A stretch of DNA of 8,515 nt from Candidatus Heimdallarchaeota archaeon (lineage in GTDB: Archaea; Asgardarchaeota; Heimdallarchaeia; JABLTI01), in contig DAOUWQ010000035.1 in the NCBI GenBank assembly GCA_030667035.1, positions 1 to 8,515 on the forward strand, in the 5' to 3' direction. The notes beneath the pieces were generated by a model that was not told where the DNA came from, did no database searches, and saw nothing but the letters and a program-made list of their open reading frames with translations. The stretch's first letter is position 1, and each line of letters opens with the position of its first letter. Shown piece after piece: positions 1-6,104 of this stretch. A program made the translations under genes and the position numbers.

Positions 1-3000
1 CTATTGAAGTGGATGTTGGTATAGAGGTAGGAATGACCGCATTACCACCACAAATAGGTGGGGGAACTTATGAAACTCAAGGAACGAAAGTTCATGGGTA
101 TGATTGGGAAGATGAGGAAGTAATTGAAACATTTGCTCCGCTGAATGATTTGAAAATAGCTCTTGATGGAGATGAAAATGTTCATGTGTTTTGGTCTGGT
201 GTTGAGAATGGTGATTTTTTTCTATTCCATAAAACTAGATTCAAAATTAATGACACTTGGAGTGAAAGAGAAACTCTAGGTACAACCTCTACTGAAACTG
301 GTGCGGTATTAGATGTCCGTACAGATGATAATGGAATAATACATCTTGCCTGGCAACAAGGTTCTACAGTAAAATATTTGCGTTACAATAATGGTATTTG
401 GGGAAATATACAGATGGTTAGTTATGGAATACATCCAACCATTGATATTAGTACAATAAATGACGCGGCAAATATAATTTACAAAAGAAAAGTGGATAGT
501 TGGTATGTAGATTACAATTATTATTTTACTGAATATAATACTTCTACTGAGATTTGGAATGCAGAACAAATCACCATGAGTGGTTATACTCCAGATGGGG
601 GGTCGTCTTATGCTTACTCACTTGTAGAAGATGGAGAAATGGATAAACCGTATATTTTTACAAGCTTTTTAGATAGCTATTATGATTATAATTACGCAAC
701 AGGACAGCGAATATATTATGATACTATCAACTATAAAATATTGAGTCGAGATAGTGAAACTTTAGACTTCGTAAATGATGGATTTGATATTCAAAGTGAA
801 GTAGGTGTTACTGTACCAATCGTAACAAAACCAATTTTAATTAACAGCCCATCTGATGGTTTATTTGCATTTTATAACAAACCGACAAATGAAGGCGATT
901 ATAAGATTACTTTTACTAAAAAGGGTGGTTCTTATTGGAGCACACCAATAACACTGTCTGATAAGGCAGCTCTAAAATGTGAAATGACTGCAATCGTTGA
1001 TCAGATCGGAAAAATAACTCTTATTTGGAATTATGTCAGTAAAACAATGGTTGAGGGGCAACTAAGATCATCTGCTGCATTGTATATGAAAACCTATTCA
1101 CCCTTTACTCAGACTTGGTCTGAAGATTTGCCAATAAATACAGTAGAAATGTATTCTCAATTTCCCTCAATGACCCAAGATGCTGATGGTAATTTGTACT
1201 TGGCTTATATTGATTTGAATATCACAAATACCTTGGAAAAGAAATTAATTTTCAGAAAGGGATGGACCGATTCGGATGAAGATGGGTTAACAAATAATGT
1301 AGAAACAGGTGTTCATGGAACAGATCCATATGACCCTGATTGCGATGACGATCAAATGATGGACGGAGAAGAAATAGCATTAGGTTTTGATCCCTTTAAT
1401 CCGGATGAAGATTCAGACGGTATGGCTGATGGGTATGAAGTGCATAATGATTTAGATCCTTATAGTGATGATTCCTTAGGTGATTATGATTCTGATTTAT
1501 TGACAAATATGGAAGAATTCTTAGCAGATACCTTTGCAAATGATAACGATACCGATGATGATGAGGTGTATGATTATGACGAGCTCAAGGTATATTTCTC
1601 TGACCCGAGAAGTGATGATTCGGATGGCGATGGATTAAAAGATGGAGAAGAAATTAACATTGCCGGTTCTAATCCAAATTCTATTGATAGCGATAATGAT
1701 ACCATGCTAGATTATTATGAGTGGCACAATGGGCTAAATCTTACTCTAAATGATACTTTCGAGGATCCAGATGGAGATGGTTTGTACAATATTTATGAAT
1801 TCTTGTATAATATTAAAGCCCAAAATCCTGATACTGAGGGGGATGGTTTGGGTGACTTTGAAGAAGTAATGGTTTATTTTACCATTCCAAATAAATTTGA
1901 TACTGATGATGATGGTCTTTGGGATGGTGTAGAAGTATATACTTATGGAACAAATCCACTATTACAAGATACCGATAGTGACTTCTTACTAGATAAAACA
2001 GAAATTGATGCTGGTTTAGACCCTGTTGATAACGATACAGATAATGATTTAATGTTAGATGGTTATGAATATGTTTTTGGTCTTGATTACTTTAACTCAT
2101 CCGATGCAAATTTGGATTACGATGGAGATACTCTTACTAATCTAATTGAATCTTATTTATGGACAAACCCATTTGATGCCGATTCTGATGGGGATAAACT
2201 CGACGATGATTATGAGTTGGAACTAGGTAGTGACCCTGCTTTATATGATACTGACGGGGATGGCTTGAACGATTATAATGAAATATTCGTTGTTGGCACT
2301 GAATTTGATAATCCAGATACCGATGGCGATGGTTTGAATGATGCAATTGAAGTATATACTTACAAGTCAAATCCACTTAGTGTTGATTCCGATGGAGATA
2401 CACTTGAGGATGGTGACGAAGTTTTCATTTATAATACAAACCCAGCTTCTACTGACACCGATGGTGATCTTCTAGATGATAATCTAGAGCTGGATAACAA
2501 TTCAGATCCATTAATCATCGATACAGACTTAGATGGTATGGATGATTATTATGAGTGGCTCTATGAACTTGATCCAACAGTAGATGATTCACAAAATGAT
2601 TTTGACAATGACGGTGTATTAAACTTAGAAGAATATCTTCATAATGCTAATCCTTTGGTTAATGATACCGATTTGGATGGTTTAACTGACTTCGAAGAAA
2701 TCAAAATCTATTATACGGATGCAGATTACAACGATACAGACGAAGATTTTCTCTCTGATTTTGATGAAATAATGGTTTATCTGACTTCTCCTCATGACCC
2801 TGATGTTGATGACGATGGAATTTTAGATGGAAAAGAAGTACATGTTTATCTTACCGATCCTACAAAATATGATTCGGACAGCGATGGCGTATCCGATGGT
2901 CAAGAGCTTTTAGATGGAACCAATCCTAATGATTTCTCTGACAACAAAGATGTCAGACTTTCTCGCTTATTGATTATACTCTTTGTTCTTATTATTGGTA

Positions 3001-3167
3001 GTTTACTTGCATACTATATTGTTCCTATTTTAGTGATGAAATTGTCACCTAATGAAGAAATTAAATGGGTTAAAGAAGGACTCTTATGGCGAAAAAATAA
3101 GGGGACAAATATACTTAAAACATCAACCAATACTGAGGAAAATTCACTGCCGAAACAGGAAGATTAA
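1..3167 (+). CDS. Large cell-surface protein: beta-propeller-like region, 24 TSP3-like calcium repeats, C-terminal membrane anchor (5' end missing)
   Basis: The frame is open to the left edge, so the GTG at 9 is probably internal; the start and any signal peptide lie outside the window. Residues are numbered from that GTG. Residues about 48-417 hold seven loosely repeated units of the type 'hydrophobic strand with Trp or Tyr, then g-x-W-x' (for example NVHVFWSG, GIIHLAW, GKITLIW, GNLYLAY), which suggests a seven-bladed sialidase-like propeller. Residues 421-977 are 24 acidic DxDxDGxxDxxE loops of the thrombospondin type 3 kind, which bind calcium in known relatives. Residues 987-1010 form one hydrophobic helix, followed by a 42-residue, lysine-containing, probably cytoplasmic tail. 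There is no PGF-like sorting motif and the tail is long, so archaeosortase processing is unlikely. I infer a propeller head carried on a calcium-stiffened stalk, for adhesion or recognition; the ligand is unknown. It converges with ftsY. Confidence 0.85.
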   Translation, partial: IEVDVGIEVGMTALPPQIGGGTYETQGTKVHGYDWEDEEVIETFAPLNDLKIALDGDENVHVFWSGVENGDFFLFHKTRFKINDTWSERETLGTTSTETGAVLDVRTDDNGIIHLAWQQGSTVKYLRYNNGIWGNIQMVSYGIHPTIDISTINDAANIIYKRKVDSWYVDYNYYFTEYNTSTEIWNAEQITMSGYTPDGGSSYAYSLVEDGEMDKPYIFTSFLDSYYDYNYATGQRIYYDTINYKILSRDSETLDFVNDGFDIQSEVGVTVPIVTKPILINSPSDGLFAFYNKPTNEGDYKITFTKKGGSYWSTPITLSDKAALKCEMTAIVDQIGKITLIWNYVSKTMVEGQLRSSAALYMKTYSPFTQTWSEDLPINTVEMYSQFPSMTQDADGNLYLAYIDLNITNTLEKKLIFRKGWTDSDEDGLTNNVETGVHGTDPYDPDCDDDQMMDGEEIALGFDPFNPDEDSDGMADGYEVHNDLDPYSDDSLGDYDSDLLTNMEEFLADTFANDNDTDDDEVYDYDELKVYFSDPRSDDSDGDGLKDGEEINIAGSNPNSIDSDNDTMLDYYEWHNGLNLTLNDTFEDPDGDGLYNIYEFLYNIKAQNPDTEGDGLGDFEEVMVYFTIPNKFDTDDDGLWDGVEVYTYGTNPLLQDTDSDFLLDKTEIDAGLDPVDNDTDNDLMLDGYEYVFGLDYFNSSDANLDYDGDTLTNLIESYLWTNPFDADSDGDKLDDDYELELGSDPALYDTDGDGLNDYNEIFVVGTEFDNPDTDGDGLNDAIEVYTYKSNPLSVDSDGDTLEDGDEVFIYNTNPASTDTDGDLLDDNLELDNNSDPLIIDTDLDGMDDYYEWLYELDPTVDDSQNDFDNDGVLNLEEYLHNANPLVNDTDLDGLTDFEEIKIYYTDADYNDTDEDFLSDFDEIMVYLTSPHDPDVDDDGILDGKEVHVYLTDPTKYDSDSDGVSDGQELLDGTNPNDFSDNKDVRLSRLLIILFVLIIGSLLAYYIVPILVMKLSPNEEIKWVKEGLLWRKNKGTNILKTSTNTEENSLPKQED
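1269..2939 (+). repeat. 24 tandem TSP3-like calcium-binding repeats (protein-level)
   Basis: Loops begin at residues 421, 444, 466, 492, 514, 537, 560, 586, 608, 631, 654, 676, 703, 725, 747, 770, 793, 816, 838, 864, 886, 909, 932 and 955. Spacing is 22-23 residues except 26-27 after repeats 3, 7, 12 and 19. Between loops there is often a TNP or LDP turn. The repeats are old at DNA level: repeats 15 and 16 both encode DTDGDGLND but differ at five of nine codons, all synonymous. Repeat 9 has Glu at the second acidic position (DTEGDG). Several loops lack the usual Gly at position 6 (for example repeats 11, 12, 13 and 14), so calcium affinity may vary along the array. Confidence 0.85.
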
Positions 3168-3178
3168 TTCTTCCACTC

Positions 3179-3190
3179 ATTTTCTTTTAT
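3179..3190 (+). terminator. U-rich tract after the surface-protein gene
   Basis: ATTTTCTTTTAT lies 12 nt after the TAA stop of the surface-protein gene. Archaeal RNA polymerase often terminates at T-runs without a hairpin, so this is a candidate 3' end. The call rests on base composition and position only. Confidence 0.3.
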
Positions 3191-3206
3191 AGTTAGTAGT
3201 CGTTTT

Positions 3207-3260
3207 GAAAAATAAATTAGGGTTAGAAAAGAAATATAATCCTAATAGAATTTTAGGATT
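3207..3260 (-). terminator. Hairpin plus U-rich tracts downstream of ftsY
   Basis: Six nt beyond the ftsY stop there is a perfect inverted repeat, AATCCTAA at 3238-3245 and TTAGGATT at 3253-3260, with a 7-nt loop. On the minus strand it is followed by U-rich stretches (complement of 3225-3237 and of 3207-3218). A stem followed by U-runs in a 97-nt convergent gap fits a transcript end for the aIF6-ftsY cluster. The stem is AT-rich and only 8 bp, so it may be a weak structure. Confidence 0.4.
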
Positions 3261-3266
3261 CAAATC

Positions 3267-4181
3267 TCATTTTTCAGCAATTATTGAGTCTGCAAACCAT
3301 TTAGCATTAAAGGGTTTGAAATCAGAGTATTTTTGCCCCACACCAATGAAAATAATTGGTGCGTTTGTAGAATATACGATTGAAAGTGCTGCTCCTCCTT
3401 TTGGATCTGCATCCACTTTTGTAAGTATACTTGCGTCTATTCCAACCATTTTATCATATTCTTCAGCTTGCATTGCTGCATCGTTCCCTGTGAGCGCATC
3501 TGCAACGAAAATATTCAAATCTGGTTCTGCAACTCTCACGATTTTTTGGAGTTCCCTCATGAGATTTTTATTTGTTTGCAGTCTTCCTGCAGTATCAGCA
3601 ATAACGACATCAATGTTCTTTGCTCGTGCATGCTGGATAGTATCATAGATAACTGCTGCTGGATCTGAACCATAATCTTGTTTGATAATTCTTACACCCA
3701 GTCTCTGACAATGTTTACTTATTTGATCAATTGCTCCGGCACGAAAAGTATCACCTGCGCCGATAACTACTGAAAATTTATTATTAATAAGAAACTGTGT
3801 GAGTTTTGCTATAGTAGTAGTTTTTCCTGCTCCATTTGGTCCAAAGATAGCTAAAACAGTTGGTTCTCCATTGGACTTATTTTCTTTTATTACTTCTAAA
3901 AGATCAACTTTCTCTTCTGGTGAATCGAGAATTTTTACTATTGATTTTCTTAAAGCTTCATAGGTCAATTTCTTTTTATTTGAAAGTCTGCCAACCTTAG
4001 TTTTTATTAGCTCTTGTTCAACCTCTTTGGCTATCCTCTCTGCTATAGGTACTGCTACATTGTTTGCAATTAAAGCAAGTTGCAATTCATACAACGGTTT
4101 CTCTAAAGATTTTTCTGTCAAATCTCTTTGAGTTATAGATTCTACAGCACTATTTAATCCATCTCTAAATTTCTTGAACAA
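3267..4181 (-). CDS. ftsY: Signal recognition particle receptor FtsY (SRalpha homologue)
   Basis: This GTPase docks the SRP-ribosome complex at the membrane for co-translational insertion. At 304 residues it has the N domain (about 1-100) and G domain, with no long acidic A region, as is common in archaea. SRP-GTPase motifs are complete: P-loop GPNGAGKT at 114-121, DTFRAGA 144-150, DTAGR 196-200, TKVD 254-257 and the closing GVGQKYSDFKPF at 280-291. The motif DALTGNDA at 228-235 favours FtsY over SRP54, and there is no Met-rich M domain. The start is TTG at 4181, supported by AGGTGA ending 6 nt upstream. It is last in the aIF6-eL20-prefoldin alpha cluster, 83 nt after the prefoldin gene, and ends with TGA. 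Confidence 0.95.
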   Translation of the reverse strand: MFKKFRDGLNSAVESITQRDLTEKSLEKPLYELQLALIANNVAVPIAERIAKEVEQELIKTKVGRLSNKKKLTYEALRKSIVKILDSPEEKVDLLEVIKENKSNGEPTVLAIFGPNGAGKTTTIAKLTQFLINNKFSVVIGAGDTFRAGAIDQISKHCQRLGVRIIKQDYGSDPAAVIYDTIQHARAKNIDVVIADTAGRLQTNKNLMRELQKIVRVAEPDLNIFVADALTGNDAAMQAEEYDKMVGIDASILTKVDADPKGGAALSIVYSTNAPIIFIGVGQKYSDFKPFNAKWFADSIIAEK

Positions 4182-4187
4182 AAGAAA

Positions 4188-4193
4188 TCACCT
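4188..4193 (-). promoter_or_regulatory. Shine-Dalgarno site of ftsY
   Basis: On the minus strand AGGTGA ends 6 nt before the TTG at 4181-4179. It matches the archaeal 16S anti-SD (core CACCU) and decides the use of a TTG start. Confidence 0.7.
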
Positions 4194-4223
4194 GATGTTT
4201 TTAATTAATTATTGTGAGTTATG

Positions 4224-4234
4224 CTTTAATAAAG
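4224..4234 (-). promoter_or_regulatory. Possible TATA-like element upstream of ftsY
   Basis: CTTTATTAAAG (minus strand) is an 11-nt palindrome with a one-base centre. It lies about 48 nt before the ftsY start. Transcription starting about 26 nt downstream would give a leader of about 22 nt that includes the Shine-Dalgarno. It could give ftsY its own promoter inside the cluster; the evidence is position and composition only. Confidence 0.3.
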
Positions 4235-4264
4235 TCTAATGAATGAATAAGTACTATTCATTCT

Positions 4265-4732
4265 TTAGCTTACTAAGCTTGGATCATATTGAGCGGGAGC
4301 TGGTCCTTGCAATTGTTGGATAATTCCTTGACCCTGTCGTTCAAGATTCCCCATTTGATTAGCAATTTGATCTAATTGATCTACTAATGTTTGACTTTGA
4401 ATTTCAACTTCTTCTATTCTCTTATCAAGATTTATTATAGCAGCATCAACTGGTTTTGTTACAACTATTCCTGCTCCAACACTAACCAAAACATTTTTCG
4501 TATCCAGTGGTTTTGCTTTCATCATTATTCCACTGCCTAATTGCATCAAAGTTTCCTCTGGATTATCTTCTTCTTTCAAATTAACCAAAGTTGTTTTTGA
4601 TCTACTTAAATCAAGCATATAACTTCGTAAAGTCTCTAATTGTGTTTGAAGATGCTTACTATACTCTTCAAATTGTTGTAGAGTACCACTAATTTGTTGC
4701 AACTCATTTCTTAAATTTTCTTCATTGCTCAT
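4265..4732 (-). CDS. pfdA: Prefoldin alpha subunit
   Basis: This is the alpha subunit of the hexameric prefoldin (GimC) chaperone, which captures unfolded or nascent proteins in the cytoplasm and passes them to the thermosome. The 155-residue protein shows the alpha-type plan. An N-terminal coiled coil (about 2-50, rich in Gln and Leu) is followed by a beta-hairpin region (about 66-93, including VLVSVGAGIVVTK at 81-93), then a C-terminal coiled coil (about 98-141). The two beta-hairpins separate it from the shorter beta subunit. The frame can be extended to a TTG at 4744, but GGTGA at 4742-4738 sits 5 nt before the ATG at 4732 and inside that extension, so ATG 4732 is chosen. The gene lies 82 nt downstream of eL20 and 83 nt upstream of ftsY. 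The beta subunit is not in the window. Confidence 0.93.
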   Translation of the reverse strand: MSNEENLRNELQQISGTLQQFEEYSKHLQTQLETLRSYMLDLSRSKTTLVNLKEEDNPEETLMQLGSGIMMKAKPLDTKNVLVSVGAGIVVTKPVDAAIINLDKRIEEVEIQSQTLVDQLDQIANQMGNLERQGQGIIQQLQGPAPAQYDPSLVS

Positions 4733-4737
4733 TTGAT

Positions 4738-4742
4738 TCACC
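4738..4742 (-). promoter_or_regulatory. Shine-Dalgarno site of prefoldin alpha (sets the start)
   Basis: GGTGA on the minus strand is 5 nt before ATG 4732. It overlaps the codons of the longer TTG-initiated frame, so it rules in favour of the shorter protein. Confidence 0.7.
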
Positions 4743-4769
4743 AATTGTTGCCTACAATCATTTTCTAGT

Positions 4770-4797
4770 AAAAAAGTTTCTTCCAGTATTATTACTG
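4770..4797 (-). promoter_or_regulatory. Small hairpin and T6 run between eL20 and prefoldin alpha
   Basis: An inverted repeat with arms CAGTA (4784-4788) and TACTG (4793-4797) around 4 nt is followed on the minus strand by a run of six T (4775-4770). It could be a weak, attenuator-like terminator after eL20. Alternatively the AT-rich core could be a TATA-like element about 58 nt before the prefoldin start. The sequence does not decide between them. Confidence 0.25.
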
Positions 4798-4814
4798 TTC
4801 TTGTTTACTTTTTA

Positions 4815-5084
4815 CTATTTTGAGGTTGGGAGTTTGAGATTATCGTTACCCGCAATTTCTCTCAAGATAGGGTTCTTCAATTCCTGCATATCAATTTCAG
4901 CTACTTTGCGAATTACTAACAGCTGTCTTGGAACTCTATGTTTGCTTCCAATTAATGAATAAGCTTCTTCCAAAGCATCTTCTTTTGATACAGCTCTTAT
5001 TTCTATTTCAAATGTTTTTTTATTCTTAAGTGGCTTTCTCGCAAATAATATTCTGTAATTTTTTACTTGAACTTCATTTGGCAT
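4815..5084 (-). CDS. rpl18a: 50S ribosomal protein eL20 (L18Ae/LX family)
   Basis: This is a large-subunit ribosomal protein shared by archaea and eukaryotes and absent from bacteria. The 89-residue product has the archaeal single-domain LX length, with an N-terminal strand-rich part (YRILFARKP at 10-18, FEIEIRAVSKEDA at 25-37) and the family signature GSKHRVPR at 46-53, followed by the conserved 'I-R-K-V-x-E-I' strand. The C-terminus is slightly longer than in short archaeal homologues (NDNLKLPTSK). The start is ATG 5084; its Shine-Dalgarno is weak (AAGGTCA, 7-9 nt upstream), unlike its neighbours. It lies 83 nt after aIF6, the usual neighbour in many archaea. The stop is TAG. Confidence 0.9.
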   Translation of the reverse strand: MPNEVQVKNYRILFARKPLKNKKTFEIEIRAVSKEDALEEAYSLIGSKHRVPRQLLVIRKVAEIDMQELKNPILREIAGNDNLKLPTSK

Positions 5085-5167
5085 TTATTTTTGACCTTCT
5101 TTTTACATTCTATCTGAACTGAAAATTTGATGTTTTTATTATTTTTGGATAAAATGAATAATAATCA

Positions 5168-5842
5168 TTAGCTTCCTTTCAAGGTTTGATATAATCTTTG
5201 TAATTCTGGACCTGTTGTATCTTTACCAGTAACAGCTCCGCGTGAATTTGCGAAGACTCCTATGCTAACATAAGGCGTTCCTCTATTCATTGTCCCTACG
5301 TTTACTGGCACACCCAATTTTTCACTTAACCAAGTTATTTCCATCTCTGTTGTTAAAGGATGAGTTAATGCTCCTCTATTGGTTGTAAGTGCATGTGAAC
5401 CAACTAAGGAAGAATTGATGATGTTGCCTTTTTCAACCTCAACATCTAAAACTTCTTTGATAATTGAAATTGCTTCAGGCTCGAATTTTTCATGAATAAT
5501 TGCTCCATTATCATTTACAAGAATACAGTTAGCTAAGCATGTGAGTTTACTTGGAACAACACCAATTTTAACATCGTCAGTTAATACTTCTTGAAGTCTT
5601 TTCAAATCGCGATTGCTGACAAAATGTGGAACTAGAATTCCATTTGAATTAGCAACAGCTAATATTCCGATGAGATTCGTATCGCCCACATTCACTTGGA
5701 AAACTGGAACTTCAAGAGCTTTTTCAATGGCTTCTACTGCCTTCTGCTCCCAGAGTTCTGAGATTATTGCAAATTTATCTGTAGCAACACCAAATGCACC
5801 TAGCGAAGTTAAACCTTCTACAGTAGTGCGTATAATATTCAT
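5168..5842 (-). CDS. eif6: Translation initiation / ribosome anti-association factor aIF6
   Basis: aIF6 binds the 50S subunit and prevents premature joining with 30S; it acts in 50S maturation and recycling. The 224-residue product matches the pentein-fold family length and shows its internally repeated blocks. These are GDTNLIGILAVANSNGILVP (53-72), PSKLTCLANCILVNDNGAIIH (97-117), SLVGSHALTTNRGALTHP (145-162) and NRGTPYVSIGVFANSRGAVTG (186-206), closing with DTTGPELQRL (208-217). The longest frame begins at GTG 5851, but AGGTGA at 5853-5848 overlaps it and lies 5 nt before ATG 5842, which is therefore the start. It is first in the minus-strand cluster. The eL39/eL31 genes often found just upstream are absent here. 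Confidence 0.95.
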   Translation of the reverse strand: MNIIRTTVEGLTSLGAFGVATDKFAIISELWEQKAVEAIEKALEVPVFQVNVGDTNLIGILAVANSNGILVPHFVSNRDLKRLQEVLTDDVKIGVVPSKLTCLANCILVNDNGAIIHEKFEPEAISIIKEVLDVEVEKGNIINSSLVGSHALTTNRGALTHPLTTEMEITWLSEKLGVPVNVGTMNRGTPYVSIGVFANSRGAVTGKDTTGPELQRLYQTLKGS

Positions 5843-5847
5843 TTCAT

Positions 5848-5853
5848 TCACCT
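5848..5853 (-). promoter_or_regulatory. Shine-Dalgarno site of aIF6 (sets the start)
   Basis: AGGTGA on the minus strand lies 5 nt before ATG 5842. It contains the GTG that begins the longest frame, so that GTG is part of the ribosome binding site and not the start codon. Confidence 0.75.
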
Positions 5854-5878
5854 ATTTTGGTTTTCGAGGGTTAATCTT

Positions 5879-5898
5879 CACTTAATACTAGTTAAGTG
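5879..5898. promoter_or_regulatory. Inverted repeat overlapping the likely aIF6 promoter
   Basis: Perfect 7-bp arms CACTTAA (5879-5885) and TTAAGTG (5892-5898) flank 6 nt. Read on the minus strand the repeat contains a TATA-like AGTATTAAG centred about 43 nt before the aIF6 start, which would give a leader of about 17 nt with the Shine-Dalgarno inside. An operator-type palindrome on a TATA box would suit repression or activation of the cluster. That role is inferred. Confidence 0.35.
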
Positions 5899-5912
5899 TA
5901 CAACCAGTACTA

Positions 5913-5927
5913 AGAAAACGATTTTCT
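5913..5927. repeat. Inverted repeat in the divergent intergenic region
   Basis: AGAAAA (5913-5918) and TTTTCT (5922-5927) flank CGA. It lies 14 nt beyond the larger palindrome, upstream of aIF6. It may be a protein-binding site or chance in AT-rich DNA. Confidence 0.25.
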
Positions 5928-5987
5928 CTATTTGTGCTTCCTTCTGAATTGCTATTTAAATCATTGCGAAAGAACGAGTTTTCATTG

Positions 5988-5999
5988 TAACCTTGGTTA
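5988..5999. repeat. Inverted repeat TAACC-TT-GGTTA in the divergent region
   Basis: Perfect 5-bp arms flank TT. It lies upstream of both the DHH gene and aIF6, about 106 nt before the DHH start. It contains the few G/C bases in an otherwise AT-rich stretch. A regulator site is possible but unproven. The rest of the 262-nt intergenic region shows no further gene, tRNA or long repeat. Confidence 0.2.
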
Positions 6000-6070
6000 A
6001 AAAACTTCAAAATCTCGAAATAATATTAAAAAATGAATTTTTTTGGTGAAAAAATAACTATTTGTATGAA

Positions 6071-6080
6071 TAATTTTAAA
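6071..6080 (+). promoter_or_regulatory. TATA-like box of the DHH phosphoesterase gene
   Basis: TAATTTTAAA is centred about 28-29 nt before ATG 6105, so transcription would begin at or a few nt before that codon. This fits a leaderless mRNA and is the main reason to prefer ATG 6105 over ATG 6087. A second AT-rich element (about 6018-6031) could serve a longer transcript. Confidence 0.4.
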
Positions 6081-6104
6081 CGATAAATGTGCACCATTTC
6101 TATT

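Noticed and set aside
9..11. GTG as the start of the surface-protein gene
   Set aside because: The frame is open to the left edge, there is no ribosome binding site, and no signal peptide follows; it looks like an internal valine.
2137..2376. 79-codon minus-strand frame rich in His, Gln and Tyr
   Set aside because: It is the antisense reading of GAT-rich calcium-repeat codons, which gives a His/Asn/Tyr-rich product by composition.
1269..2939. Repeated GAT-rich DNA considered as a CRISPR or recent tandem DNA repeat
   Set aside because: Periodicity is in one continuous reading frame, with 66-69 nt units that differ by many silent changes and no unique spacers.
3205..3648. 147-codon open frame on the plus strand
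   Set aside because: It is antisense to the 3' half of ftsY, whose SRP-GTPase motifs are unmistakable. The product is low-complexity Ser/Ala/Ile-rich and lacks recognisable motifs.
5613..5885. 90-codon open frame on the plus strand
   Set aside because: It lies opposite the conserved N-terminal half of aIF6 and has no domain signature; treated as a shadow.
6066..6086. Short upstream frame ATG...TAA (six codons) before the DHH gene, with GGTGA further upstream
   Set aside because: The GGTGA at 6045-6049 is 16 nt from the ATG, too far to serve it, and the likely transcript start is downstream of this frame.
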